The notes below the pieces were generated by a model that saw nothing but the letters and a program-made list of their open reading frames with translations, was not told where the DNA came from and searched no databases. Position numbers and translations under genes: made by a program. A stretch of DNA of 64,000 nt from Tupaia tana (lineage: Eukaryota > Chordata > Mammalia > Scandentia > Tupaiidae). Positions 53,742 through 64,000 of the stretch are shown here, in pieces (position 1 is the first letter of the stretch; every line of letters begins with the position of its first letter). The stretch is taken from positions 34,653,377-34,717,376 of the forward strand of contig JAKSZU010000016.1 in assembly GCA_026018925.1 (NCBI GenBank), written 5' to 3'.

Positions 53742-53756
53742 CCGGCGCACGCGCCG
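53742..53756. promoter_or_regulatory. NRF1-like GC palindrome
   Basis: cggcgcacgcgccg is a near-palindrome one base away from the NRF1 core GCGCATGCGC. Two weaker GCGCAGGCGC-type strings lie at about 53645-53655 and 53698-53706. Confidence 0.4.
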
Positions 53757-53899
53757 TGTCTCGTGAGCTGGTACCAGTACGGATGCTGAAGAAAGACACT
53801 TGTTTTACTGAACTGCGCGTGCTTTGGGGCGGGGCCGTGCTGGCGCTTTCGAGTTTCCCTGAGTTTTTCGTGGCAGCTGGTTTGAGGATGCTCACCGTT

Positions 53900-54558
53900 T
53901 TCTGGCGGAAATACACTTCTGAAATCACACCTTTGTTTCAATTTACTGTTAAATCCAGGTAGCATGTGTCTCTGTACTAGTTCCCTCAGAACAAAAACAA
54001 CTCTCGAAGTTTATAATCTGTGCAGAGGACTAAAGTGACCGTAAAAAGCACTCGTTTAGGTCCATCATTATCTGCTTGAGTACTAATGCTATGGACGTGT
54101 GGACAGAAGTCTGACTGCTTTTTCCTATTTTTCCAAAGGCCTCGCAAGAGAGCCTAGGAAGAGTCACGCCCACAAACATTAACAGATTGTTTTTGTTTTT
54201 TTTGTCTTTTGTTTTTCCCATTTAACAGGGTTCTTCCTAAATCCTGTCCCTGGCATAGTATCTTTGAGATGTATATTCAACTGACTACAGTATATTATTT
54301 TGCTAACCTCTTCCCAAGGCACAGAACTTCCCTTTTCTTGAGATGTAGATTAAGCATTTATTTGTAAATCTCTTCCCAGGACACAGATCTTCCCTTCTAA
54401 TCACCAGCCTAGGAATTATGGAACCCACCTATAACCTACAAGCCCCTCCCCCGTCCACATGTTCCCCCTTTTTGGGCCAGATCAATGGAAAATCCCTTCA
54501 CTAAATTTTGTGTCAATCCCGAAAACAAATAAAAGGAACCACTGAACCTGATCACCCT
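53900..54558. other. Upstream intergenic DNA, nothing recognised
   Basis: GC content falls quickly after the promoter. No exon or divergent gene could be supported. Confidence 0.5.
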
Positions 54559-54575
54559 AAAGAAAGGTATGTATG

Positions 54576-54840
54576 GGAACCAGCAGTTAGCGTAATGGCT
54601 ATGTCGCTGGACTCCCACGTAGTCGACCGCGGTTCGCGTCTCGGACCCGGTGGCTTACAACTCACGCCGGGCGCGTGTGCGTGCGTGCCCAAGATCCCGA
54701 GAGGAGAATGGAGGAGAAGGGATTGCGGCGTGACCATCCCCCCGGGGGGTGATTTCTCGCTTTCTGTCTCTATGTCTCTCTCTGTCTGTCTGGCGAGCGC
54801 ACGCGCCCTATAGCGAAAAACCTCTCCAAAAAAAAAAAAA
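54576..54840 (+). mobile_element. SINE-L, young-looking
   Basis: Exact 17-bp TSD AAAGAAAGGTATGTATG (54559-54575 and 54841-54857). It is the nearest SINE upstream of the TASOR2 promoter. Confidence 0.96.
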
Positions 54841-55029
54841 AAAGAAAGGTATGTATGTCTCTTCTCTGGGCCTAGGTCACTCATATTTGGCTTGGAAATA
54901 AACCGTATTAATTATTAATTTTTACAGTTGGTTTTTCTTCCATTGACAGACATTTCACTTAAACCAGACGCTGTGTCATGACATGAGAATATAGAGATTT
55001 AGTCATTAAATAGGATAGTTTACTGGTTA

Positions 55030-55690
55030 CTGTGGCCACACACTGTATTAGACACTGGGATTACAATTGTGAACAAGGTAGTCAAAGCCTTGTCCATAAT
55101 GGAATTTATTCTAGAGTTGGGTGACAGAAGTAGACCATAATAAAACAATATGAAATTTCAGGGCTAGCAAATGGCCTCACAGTTATGTGAATGGATTCCT
55201 ACATGGCTGACCGTTGTCCTAATCTGGATTGGTGGCTTCAAGGGGCTCCCATGCGTGTGTGCCCCATGATCCGGGGGAAATGGAGAAGGGATTGCGACGT
55301 GACCACCATCCACCCTGGAGTTAATTTCTTATTTTACCTCTCATTGTCTCTGTCTCTCTCTGGTGAGCCCACACTCCCTATAGCAAAAACCTCTTAAAAA
55401 TTTTTTGTAAATATATATATATATATGTACGTATGTATGTATATGGAATTTTAGATACCAATACATACTGTGAAAACAAACAGGAACTGAGATCGAAGGC
55501 TAGAGGTCTAGGATAGAAGAGAAAGACATACAAAATCTCACTGAAAAGGAGCATTTGAGGTTATATTCCAAAGATGATTACTGATCAAACTGGTTTGAAG
55601 AACTTCCCAAGCAGAAGACAAACCGTGCAAAGGCCTTAGGAAGTGAAATTAAGCCCATCTGACAACAACAAAAGGCTCACTGTAAAAGTA
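55030..55690 (+). repeat. Second copy of the same ancient repeat, split by a SINE
   Basis: acactgtattagacactggg, then ccttgtccataatggaattt, then gtgcaaaggccttaggaagt follow the order of that repeat (cactgtgctaggcactgggg; gcaaaggccctgaggc). A SINE-O lies inside at 55160-55397. Confidence 0.5.
55160..55397 (+). mobile_element. SINE-O
   Basis: gggctagcaaatggcctcac to actccctatagcaaaaacct, then a (TA)n tract at about 55410-55428. Confidence 0.78.
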
Positions 55691-55912
55691 GAAAATGAAA
55701 TGTAATAACTGATTTGAAAGTACACAAAACCAGAATGCATAACTCCCTGATTTGTCACAAAGCAAATATGCATAAAACCACCACCTGCATCTAGAAATAA
55801 AACACTGCTAGTAGCCCAGAAGCTCCCACTTGTTTCCCAATCAATACTCCCTACTTCCCTACCACCAACCTAATCATTATTCTAATATGGCAATCTCTTT
55901 GTTTATTTTAAA

Positions 55913-56151
55913 AAGATTTTTTTTGCTATAGAGTATGTGCGTTTGCCAGAGAGAGAGAGAGAGAGAGAGAAAGTGAGCAGTCAATCCCCCGGGGGAATGG
56001 GCAGGCTGCAGTCCCTTCTCCATTTTCTCAGGATGTTGGGCTCACACATAGGCACGCCTGGTTTGAGTCTCAAGCCACTGGGTCCAGGACTCAAACTGCA
56101 GTTTAACATATGGGAGTCCAGCGACATAACCATTACACCATCTGCTGATCC
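55913..56151 (-). mobile_element. SINE-L, diverged
   Basis: ttttttgctatagagtatgt at the left and attacaccatctgctgatcc at the right. Confidence 0.85.
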
Positions 56152-56178
56152 TTTTCCTTAGTTTGAAAAGTAGGTTTG

Positions 56179-56355
56179 CTGGGGCCAGCAGGTGGTGTGG
56201 TGATTAAGATGCTGGACATTCCTACATGGCTGACCACAGTTCGAGTCCTGGACCTGGTGAGTTGCTTTCCTACTTTCCTTCTCTCTGTGTCTTTCTTTCT
56301 CTGGTCAAATTAAAATAAATAAATAAATTAAATTAAATAGTTTTTTTTTAAAAAA
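56179..56355 (+). mobile_element. SINE-S
   Basis: ggggccagcaggtggtgtgg to ggtcaaattaaaataaataa. Confidence 0.88.
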
Positions 56356-57050
56356 AAGTTTTGCCACCTGTACGTGCACACTTGAACTTTATCATTTAGT
56401 TTGCTTGTGGTTTGAAGTTTATATAAATTAGTTTTGTGCCTGTTTGTGAGACATGTTTTGAGGGTGCCTTTTCTCTCATTTTCAGTGTTGTATATACAGG
56501 TGTGCAGGTAGGCACATTCTCTTTATCCACTGTAGTATTAATGGACATTTAGATTATTTCAAGTTCTCAGCTGCTGTGAATAATGCTGCTAGGAGCATTC
56601 TTATGTCTCTTGGTGCACATGTGCGTTAGTTTCTATTGGATGTATACATAGAAGTGGAATGCTAGACATGATAGTTTGGAGTTATGTTTCTGGAAATACT
56701 TATCTCTTCCCACCCTGTTGGTCAAGTTTACTTTGCTACCTTATTGATATTGGGTTCAATTAAGTGCATTGTTTAGGCTCAATTAGACAATGACACAAAT
56801 AGGAGGCTTAAATGTACTTGTGTAGTTTGACTTGGCTCGTGTACTCAGGTGATTCAGATTAGGAGAATATGTCTTATGTAGCTGTTGCCCCTTCAGCCTA
56901 GTCCTTTAGAATAAACCTATGTGGTGCAGATGTGATGCTAACCCACAGCCCAGCACACCATGATTTAGTAGAACCTTAGACATCCTAAAGATCAGTGACT
57001 ATGAGAATTAATGGCATCATCATAAGTCATTGAATTTGGAGTGGTTTTCT

Positions 57051-57332
57051 TTTCTTTTTTCTTTTTTTTTTTTTTTTTTTTTTTGAGAGATTTTTCTATA
57101 GGGCGTGTGTGCTCACCAGAAAGACGGAGAGAGACAGAGAGACAGAAAGTGAGAAATCATACCCCAGGAGGAAGGCCACGTCGCAATCCCTTCTCCTCCA
57201 TTCTCCTCTTGGGATCTTGGGCATGCACACACATGCGCCCGGTGTGAGTTTAAGCCACCGGGTCCGGGACACGAACTGCGGTCAACTACATGGGAGTCCA
57301 GTGACATAGCCATTACACTAACTGCTGGTCCC
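57051..57332 (-). mobile_element. SINE-L
   Basis: Exact 15-bp TSD TTGGAGTGGTTTTCT (57036-57050 and 57333-57347). Confidence 0.93.
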
Positions 57333-57413
57333 TTGGAGTGGTTTTCTATGCAACATTATTGTGATTATAAACAAGGCACCTATTTAACTTTAATAGATAA
57401 TGCCAAACTTTTT

Positions 57414-57662
57414 TTTTTGAGAGTTTTTTGTTTGTTTGTTTTTCTTTTGCTATAGGGCGCGTGCACTTGCCAGACAGAGAGAGAGAGAGAGACAGAGAGA
57501 TAGAAAGCGAGAAATCACCCCCCAGGAGGGATGGTCACGCCGCAATCCCTTCTCCATTCTCCTCTCGGGATATTGGGTACACGCGCACATGTGCCTGGCG
57601 TGAGTTTTAAGCCACCGGGTCTGGGACGTGAACCGTGGTCGACTACATGGGACTCCAGCGAC
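57414..57662 (-). mobile_element. SINE-L, 5-prime truncated
   Basis: TSD ATGCCAAACTTTTT (57400-57413 and 57663-57676). About the first 25 bases of the head are missing, as expected of incomplete reverse transcription. Confidence 0.92.
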
Positions 57663-58403
57663 ATGCCAAACTTTTTGCAAATTGTTTTTACCAAATTACA
57701 CTTCCACAAGCACTGAGAAATCTAGTTCCTCTATGTCTTTGCCAATGTATTTTTAGGTTTTATTTCTTCAGTAGATATAGAGCTATAAAGAATATTTTAG
57801 AGGTGGAGAGCCCTACCAATACCACTGATATACCAGGGTAATTGTTTGTGTACTTTAAGTTGTGTCTTCCCAAGAAGCAACAACAAAAACTTAACACTGT
57901 GTGTGGGAAAATAGTACACAAAGTTGGAGTGATTTGTTATCTAAAATGTCCAGTTTCCAACCAAGAATTTTAAGGCATGCAAAGAAACAGGAAAATTAAC
58001 CCGTATACTGGGGGTAAAATCAAGCAACAGAAATTTCCTGCAAGAGTGACATGATATAAAATTTAGGTCTTTTAATATAAAAAGACTTAAAAGTAACCAG
58101 TATAAGTATGTTCACTGAACTAAAGGAAAGCATGATAAAAAAGTAAAAGAAGATGTCATGACAATGTTGCATCAAGTAGAAAATGTCAATAAAGAGAAAT
58201 CAATATCAAAGAGAATATCAGTTTAAAAAGAATAAAATGAAAAGGATGGAGTTGAAAGCACAATTAATAAGCTATATAAGAACACTTGAGAAGCTTAACA
58301 GTAGACTGGAACTGCTAGAAGGAATAATTAGTGAACTTCAACATAGCTAGATAGAGATTATGTAAACTGAACAACAGAGAAAAGATTGAAGAAAAATATA
58401 CAT

Positions 58404-58666
58404 GGGAACCAGCAGTTAGCGTAATGGCTATGTCGCTGGACTCCCACGTAGTCGACCGCGGTTCGCGTCTCGGACCCGGTGGCTTACAACTCACGCCGGG
58501 CGCGTGTGCGTGCGTGCCCAAGATCCTGAGAGGAGAATGGAGGAGAAGGGATTGCGGCGTGACCATCCCCCCTGGGGGGTGATTTCTCGCTTTCTATCTC
58601 TCTGTCTCTCTCTGTCTGGCGAGCGCACGCGCCCTATAGCAAAAACCTCTCCAAAAAAAAAAAAAA
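58404..58666 (+). mobile_element. SINE-L, young-looking
   Basis: Exact TSD AGAAAAATATACAT (58390-58403 and 58667-58680), inside the old L1. Confidence 0.95.
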
Positions 58667-58833
58667 AGAAAAATATACATAAGTATATATTTTATATAAT
58701 ATAAATTATTTTATGTTATAAAAGTATACATTTTATGTAATATTTATAAAATGTATGTATATTTTTTCTATATTCCATTAGAAATATAGAACAACATTTA
58801 AGCACACCAACACACGTATAATAGGAATATCAA

Positions 58834-59086
58834 GGGACCAGCAGTTAGCGTAATGGCTTTGTTGCTGGACTCCCACGTAGTCGACCTTGGTTCGTGTCCC
58901 GGACCCAGTGGCTTAAAACTCACGCTGGGCGTGTGTGCGTGCATGCCCAAGATCCCGAGAGGAGAATGGAGGAGAAGGGATTGCAGAGTGACCATCCCCC
59001 CGGGGGTGATTTCTCGCTTTCTGTCTCTCTGTCTCTCTCTGTCTGGCGAACGCACACGCCCTATAGCAAAAACCTCTCCAAAAAAA
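58834..59086 (+). mobile_element. SINE-L
   Basis: Exact TSD ATAGGAATATCAA (58821-58833 and 59087-59099), inside the old L1. Confidence 0.94.
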
Positions 59087-59168
59087 ATAGGAATATCAAA
59101 AGGAAAGGAGAGAGAAAAGAGAAGAAAACATACTCAAAGAATAATGGTTGAGAACTTTCTAATTTATT

Positions 59169-59447
59169 TATTTATTTATTTATTTATTTTTTTGGAGAGG
59201 TTTTTCGCTATAGGGCGCGTGCGCTCGCCAGACAGACAGAGAGAGACATAGAGACAGAAAGCGAGAAATCACCCCCCAGGGGGGATGGTCACGCCGCAAT
59301 CCCTTCTCCTCCATTCTCCTCTCGGGATCCTGGGCACGCACGCACACGCGGCGGCGTGAATTGTAAGCCACCGGGTCCGAGACGCGAACCGCGGTCGACT
59401 ACGTGGGAGTCCAGCAACATAGCCATTACGCTAACTGCTGGTTCCCA
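59169..59447 (-). mobile_element. SINE-L, young-looking
   Basis: Exact 18-bp TSD AGAACTTTCTAATTTATT (59151-59168 and 59448-59465). The tail side carries (TTTA)n. Confidence 0.95.
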
Positions 59448-60621
59448 AGAACTTTCTAATTTATTAAAAAATAATCTATTCATTCAGAAAGTTCAACATA
59501 CTCTTAAATATTGGGTTGCTGGGCAAGTCATGACACATTTTTGTATAGAAATTTTGTAAAGACATAAAGATCTATATCTATACACTGACATATAGTAAAA
59601 ATGTTGAAAGTCAAAGACAAAGACAAAAATCCTAAAAGCATCTGCAGAAAAATAACGTGTCACTTATGAAAGACTAAATAAGATTAACAGCTGACTCATT
59701 AGCAAAAACAACAGGAGCTAGAAGGCAATGGGATGATATATTCAAAATGTTCAAAGGAAAAAACTGTCAACCAAGGATCCTATATCTAGCGAAGCTATAT
59801 TTCAAAAATGAAGATGAATTAAAGATTGTCCAGTGAAACAACTAAAGTTGTTACTAGCAGACATGTCTCACAAGAAATATTAAAGGAAGTTCTTTGGGTT
59901 GGAAATAAGTGACTCCATATGGTAACCTGGAACTACATAAATTTAAAAAGAAATCAGTCAAGTTCATATGTAATGATGTAAAATAATATAAGTACACATT
60001 TTTTGCTCATAACATTTAAAATGAAATTATATGAAATAATATATAATTTAATACTGGACCTAACAAAGCTATATGTGTCATTTGTCAGTAAGAAGAAGGA
60101 AATAGGTGAGTGTATTTGGATAAAATATGGCCACAGATAGTAAAGTAATAGTTATAACAATATATATATTGTTAAGTTTGTAAAATTAATAGGTATAATA
60201 TGTATAACAATAATACTACAAAAAAAAGGGAGTAAAGCTACATAGATAGTGCATTTCTATATATCATTGGTATTAAACTAATATAAATCTGAAGCAGATT
60301 TTTTTAAAGAGGTCTATGGTAAACCCTAAAGTAGCCAAAACAAACAAAAAAAAAGAGAGAGAGAAAAAAGAAAAAAAAGGAAAAATAACTCTCAAATATG
60401 TAGTAAAAAAATAATTAAAGAAATGAAAATTCAAGGTTAGAGATATTTAACCTAATGCAAATGGGAGAAGTAAAGGAGGAATAAAGAAATAAAGAAGAAA
60501 TAAACAAACAGGAAGACATAAAATACATAGAAAATAAAAAGTAAAATGGCAGACATGAATTCAACTATATCAATAATAATATTAAGGGTGAATGAATTAA
60601 ACGATTAAGATGTAGCAATTG

Positions 60622-60858
60622 GCAAGGCAAGCAGGTGATGCAGAGGTTAAGGTGGCTGGATCCCACATAGTCGACTCTGCAGAGTGTTGGACCCAGGAAC
60701 TTGAGTGGCTGGGCTCATGTGTGTGAATGCCCAGAACCCTAAAATGACAGTGGAGTAGAAGGGATTGAGGTATGACCATCTCCCTGGAGGGGTAGGGGGT
60801 GATGTCTCTCTTTCTTTCCAGCAAGTGCATGTGCCTTAAAGCAAATTAAAAAAAAAAA
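60622..60858 (+). mobile_element. SINE-O
   Basis: aggcaagcaggtgatgcaga to gcatgtgccttaaagcaaat plus an A-run. Confidence 0.75.
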
Positions 60859-61182
60859 AAATAGAACTTGGCAGAATAAATTTAAAAAAAATTCAACTAT
60901 ATGCAACATATAGGAGAAAAACTTTAGATTCAAATGTACACAAATATTGAAAGTAAAAGTACAGAAAAAACTATCATGCAGATAGCAATTACAATAAAGC
61001 TGAAGTGACTATACTAATGTAATACAAAATAGGCCTTAAAACAAACAAAAAATGTTACTGGAGATGAGGTGGGAAATTGTATTATGATAAAAGGGCCAAT
61101 TCATCAAGCAGAACAAATATAAACAAGTATATACACCTAATAATTGAGCACCAAGACGTGTGAGTCAGAAAACTGCAGAAAT

Positions 61183-61265
61183 AGGGACCAATGGATGACA
61201 TAATGGTTGTCACTGGACTCCCACATGGTTGACTGGAGTTTGAGTCCCAGACCCGACAGAAACCA
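61183..61265 (+). mobile_element. SINE-L head fragment
   Basis: gggaccaatggatgacataa through gtttgagtcccagacccgac; the body is missing. Confidence 0.72.
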
Positions 61266-61285
61266 CAGGTCAAAGATGAAATTGA

Positions 61286-61535
61286 GGGACCAGCAGTTAG
61301 CATAATGGCTATGTCGCTGGACTCCCATGTAGTTGATCGCGGTTCGAGTCCCGGACCCAGTGGCTTAAACTCACGCCGGGCTCGTGTGCATGCGTGCCCA
61401 AGATCCCAAGAGGAGAATGGAGGAGAAGGGATTGCGGCATGGCCATTCCCCCAGGGGTGATTTCTCGCTTTCTATCTCTCTGTCTCTCTCTGTCTTTCTG
61501 GTGAGTGCACACGCCTTGTAGCAAAACCTCTAAAA
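61286..61535 (+). mobile_element. SINE-L
   Basis: gggaccagcagttagcataa to cgccttgtagcaaaacctct. The tail became an ATATAC-type repeat at 61537-61563. Confidence 0.92.
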
Positions 61536-62474
61536 AATATATGTATATATATACATATATATATGACATTGAAAGGGAAATAAAAATAGTACTTGGAAAT
61601 GAATGAAAATGAAGACACAACATATTAAAACATATGGTATGCCACTAAAGAAGTACTTAGAAATTTATACTGTAATTGCTTAAAAAAGACTTCAAACCAA
61701 TAACCTAATATACACCTTAAGAAACTAAAATACTCAAAGAGAGCAGAAAGATGGAAATAAGATTAAAGCAAAATTTATAAACTAGAGAATAGAAAAATAG
61801 AGAAAATCATTGAAGCCAAAAGTTGATTCTTTAGAAAGATGAACAAAACTGACGGGCATTTAAATTGACCAAGAAAAAAAGGACTCAAATTACTAGGACA
61901 GAAATGAAAAAGAGAGCATTAATATGTTACCTTAAGTTTTATAATGAACTGCTATGAGCAAGTGGATGCTAACATATGAGAAAACTTAGGTGTAATAGAT
62001 GAATATCTGGAAATATTGAAAACTAATTCAAGAATAAGTAGACTATTTCGGTAGACTTCTAATATATGATGAGATTGAATTAGTAATAATAATAACCCAT
62101 GAAACAAAGCCCAGATCCATATAGTTTCACCAACGAATTCTACCAAACACTTAAACAATAAATTATACAATTCTTTGAAAGTCCAATATTATCCTGATAC
62201 CAAAAACCAGACAACATTATTGCAAAACTAAAGAGCAGCATTTGTTATGAATATGAGTGCAAAAACTGTCAACAAAATAGCAAACTGAATCCATGAACAT
62301 ATAAAAATAATTATAAATCATGACCAAGTGTGATTGATCCCAAAAATATAAGGTTGATTTAATATCGAAAAATCAATTAATGTAACTCATGTATATCAGT
62401 ATTCATAATAAATTAAAATGACATGAGCCTCTCAATAGATACATTAAAAGTATTTGATAAAATTTAACACCCTT

Positions 62475-62740
62475 GGGACCAGCAGTTAGCGTAATGGCTA
62501 TGTCGCTGGACTCCCACGTAGTCGACCGCGGTTCGAGTCCCGGACCTGGCGGCTTAAACTCACGCCGGGCGCGTGTGCGTGCGTGCCCAAGATCCCGAGA
62601 GGAGAATGGAGGAGAAGGGATTGCGGCGTGGCCATCCCCCCTGGGGGGTGATTTCCTGCTTTCTATCTCTCTGTCTCTCTCTGTCTGTCTGGCGAGCGCA
62701 CGCGCCCTATAGCAAAAACCTCTGCAAAAAAAGAAAAAAA
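62475..62740 (+). mobile_element. SINE-L, young-looking
   Basis: TSD AAAATTTAACACCCTT (about 62459-62474 and 62741-62756), inside L1 ORF2. Confidence 0.95.
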
Positions 62741-62760
62741 AAAAATTTAACACCCTTTCT

Positions 62761-62942
62761 TTTTTTAAAAAAAAAGAATTATTTTATTTAACTTTATTTA
62801 TTTTAATTTGACCAGGGAGAGACAGAGTGAGCGAGCGAGAGAGAGAGAAAGCAAGCCGCCAGGTCCAGGACTCAAACTGTGGTCGGCCATGTGGGAGTCC
62901 AGTGTCATTAACCACCATGCCACCTGCAGGCCTCAACACCCC
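62761..62942 (-). mobile_element. SINE-S
   Basis: TSD AACACCCTTTCTT at about 62748-62760 and 62943-62955. It landed in the TSD of the neighbouring SINE-L, so it is the later insertion or reuses that A/T-rich site. Confidence 0.9.
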
Positions 62943-62959
62943 AACACCCTTTCTTGATT

Positions 62960-63225
62960 GTTTTTTTTTTTTTTTTGGAGAGGTTTTTGCTATAGGGTGC
63001 GTGCGCTCACCAGACAGACAGAAAGAGACAGAGAGACAGAAAGCGAGAAATCACCCCCCAGGGGGGATGGTCACGCCGCAATCCCTTCTCCTCCGTTCTC
63101 CTCTTGGGATCTTGGGCACGCACGCACACGCACCCAGCGTGTTTTAAGCCACCGGGTCTGGGACGCGAACCACGGTCGACTACATGGGAGTCTAGCGACA
63201 TAGCCATTACGCTAACTGCTGGTCC
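62960..63225 (-). mobile_element. SINE-L
   Basis: Near consensus. CTTGATT flanks both ends. It is the third SINE at the same spot in the old L1. Confidence 0.92.
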
Positions 63226-63605
63226 CTTGATTTTTTTTTTTAAAAGGAGGAATAGAAGGAAACTTTTCCAATTTGATAAGGGGCCTAAATGAAAAAGCCA
63301 TTCTAACATCATCCTTAAAGATGAAAGCTTAGGTGCTTTTCCCCGTATCAGGAACAAAACAAGAATCTTTACTCTCATCATTTCTATTCAGGATTGTACA
63401 AGAGGTTCTAACCCAGGTGACCAGGCAAGAAAAAGAAATTAAAGACATGTAGATTAGAAAAGAGGGGGTATCCCTATTTGCAGTTCACATAGCCTTGTAT
63501 ATAGAAAATTCTGAGTAAAAAATTATTAAAAGTGATAAATGAGTTCAGCAAGATCTCCGCATACAAGAAAATAATGTACAATCATATACAAAAATTGGTA
63601 GTAGT

Positions 63606-63843
63606 GGCTAGCAGGTGGCATGGTTATTAAGGCAGCTGGATTCCACATGGCCAACTGCATGATTTGAATCCTGAACCTGGCAGCTTAAACACACTGGGTG
63701 TATGCATGACTGCCCAAAATCCTAGGAGGAGAATGGAGAAGTGATTGTGGAATTGCTTTCCCTTTGGGAAGGATGTTTTCTCACTTTACCTCCATCTCTG
63801 TCTCGGTCTCTGGTGAGAGCATATGCCCTATAGCAAAATTTTT
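63606..63843 (+). mobile_element. SINE-O
   Basis: ggctagcaggtggcatggtt to agcatatgccctatagcaaa. Confidence 0.8.
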
Positions 63844-63871
63844 AAAAAAATCAGTTGTGTTTCTACATACT

Positions 63872-64000
63872 TGGCCCACTGCTGTTTAAATCCTGGCCCC
63901 AGGAACTTAAAAAATATGCTGGGTCACATGTGTGTGCATGCACCAAATCCCAATGATGGAGAAATGGAGGAGAAGGGATTGAGATTGACCATGCTCCATT
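63872..64000 (+). mobile_element. SINE-O, cut by window edge
   Basis: Starts within the head (ttggcccactgctgtttaaa), then ggaacttaaaaaatatgctg. The rest lies beyond the window. Confidence 0.7.

Larger units (their letters stand above)
53060..53900 (-). promoter_or_regulatory. TASOR2: TASOR2 CpG-rich promoter and 5-prime UTR
   Basis: This block is clearly richer in G+C and CpG than the AT-rich surroundings and is free of SINEs, as active promoters often are. It contains exon 1, the 5-prime UTR and sites listed separately (ETS, IRF-like, CCAAT, GC-rich NRF1-like). No TATA box was seen near the likely start region (about 53.4-53.6 kb), so initiation is probably dispersed. A GC box (ggggcggggcc) lies at about 53826-53836. 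Confidence 0.8.
55700..56800 (-). mobile_element. L1 3-prime part, minus strand
   Basis: On the plus strand, gctgtgaataatgctgctag, then ctcttggtgcacatgtgcg and gaagtggaatgctag, are the familiar reverse-strand wording of the L1M ORF2/3-prime UTR. Two SINEs (55913-56151 and 56179-56355) interrupt it. The left border is uncertain. Confidence 0.55.
57880..63890 (+). mobile_element. Decayed L1 (L1M-like), sense strand, split by many SINEs
   Basis: Remembered L1M wording is seen in order. ORF1 C-terminal part lies at about 59.6-59.9 kb (gatgatatattcaaaatgtt; protein-level DDIFKMFK and CQPRIL). ORF2 endonuclease wording lies near 61.05-61.15 kb (gataaaagggccaattcatc). ORF2 middle lies at 61.57-62.47 kb (tccatatagtttcaccaacg; tgaccaagtgtgattgatcc). 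RT wording lies at 63.24-63.60 kb (ctatttgcagttcacatagc). Stops and indels are frequent, so it is old. At least nine SINEs interrupt it, and it runs to the right edge. Confidence 0.75.

Noticed and set aside
53756-53962. Plus-strand open frame upstream of TASOR2 as a divergent gene
   Set aside because: It lies in GC-rich promoter DNA with no recognisable protein wording. A divergent non-coding transcript is possible but not visible from sequence.
1-64000. A previously undescribed multi-gene biological system
   Set aside because: One host gene, two retrocopies and retroelements explain the recognisable coding content. The unexplained blocks (30.5 kb, 42 kb, 45.1 kb) are small and are reported separately.

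Overview
The window is nuclear DNA of a placental mammal. It carries the 5-prime part of a spliced gene with GT-AG introns, two processed retrocopies of mammalian genes (RPL6 and ARGFX), LINE-1 and half-LINE-1 elements, a MIR, and about a hundred tRNA-derived SINEs. The SINE heads do not match any family I can recall from primates, rodents, rabbits, carnivores, horse, ruminants, common bats, hedgehog, shrew or Afrotheria. The order is therefore left open. There is no prokaryotic gene, CRISPR array or operon. All identifications come from reading and memory; no database search was run.

Main gene. TASOR2 (formerly FAM208B) lies on the minus strand. Its first coding exon sits in a CpG-rich promoter near 53.2-53.9 kb. 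Thirteen more coding exons follow at 25.2-25.0, 24.3-24.2, 22.4, 17.3, 13.8-13.7, 13.6-13.4, 13.35, 13.2-13.1, 9.2, 8.5, 6.4, 6.3-6.2 and 0.9-0.1 kb. Splice phases agree across all 14 exons and give 1,912 coding nt, about the first 637 residues. These cover the TASOR pseudo-PARP region, the SPOC-like region and the start of the long C-terminal part; the rest lies beyond the left edge. TASOR2 is the paralogue of TASOR, the scaffold of the HUSH silencing complex. Its promoter has a perfect ETS site, CCAAT boxes, GC-rich NRF1-like sites and an IRF/PRDM1-type GAAA repeat.

Repeats. Four SINE groups are named here for convenience. SINE-L (about 250 bp) has a tRNA-like head ending in ggcttaaa and a CT-rich body ending in ccctatagc plus poly-A. 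SINE-S (about 165 bp) has a related head, then gcttgctttctcactttc, ggtcaaatt and an A/T-rich tail. SINE-O is an older, diverged relative of L. SINE-D is a more decayed group recognised only weakly. Target-site duplications (TSDs) are clear on many L and S copies. L and S sit inside one another in both directions, so their active periods overlapped.

Layout. 0-14 kb: TASOR2 exons 14-6 with old SINEs in the introns. 14-25 kb: exons 5-2, a MIR and an L1 3-prime end. 25-53 kb: the 28-kb first intron, holding the RPL6 retrocopy (27.9-29.1 kb), a 3.3-kb half-L1 with ORF1 but no ORF2 (31.6-34.9 kb), related 3-prime-UTR fragments (35.9-38.2 kb), an unidentified GC-rich unit (41.8-42.8 kb), the ARGFX retrocopy (43.1-44.1 kb) and broken L1 (46-51 kb). 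53-54 kb: promoter. 54-64 kb: upstream intergenic DNA, with a decayed sense-strand L1 from about 57.9 kb to the right edge, split by many SINEs.
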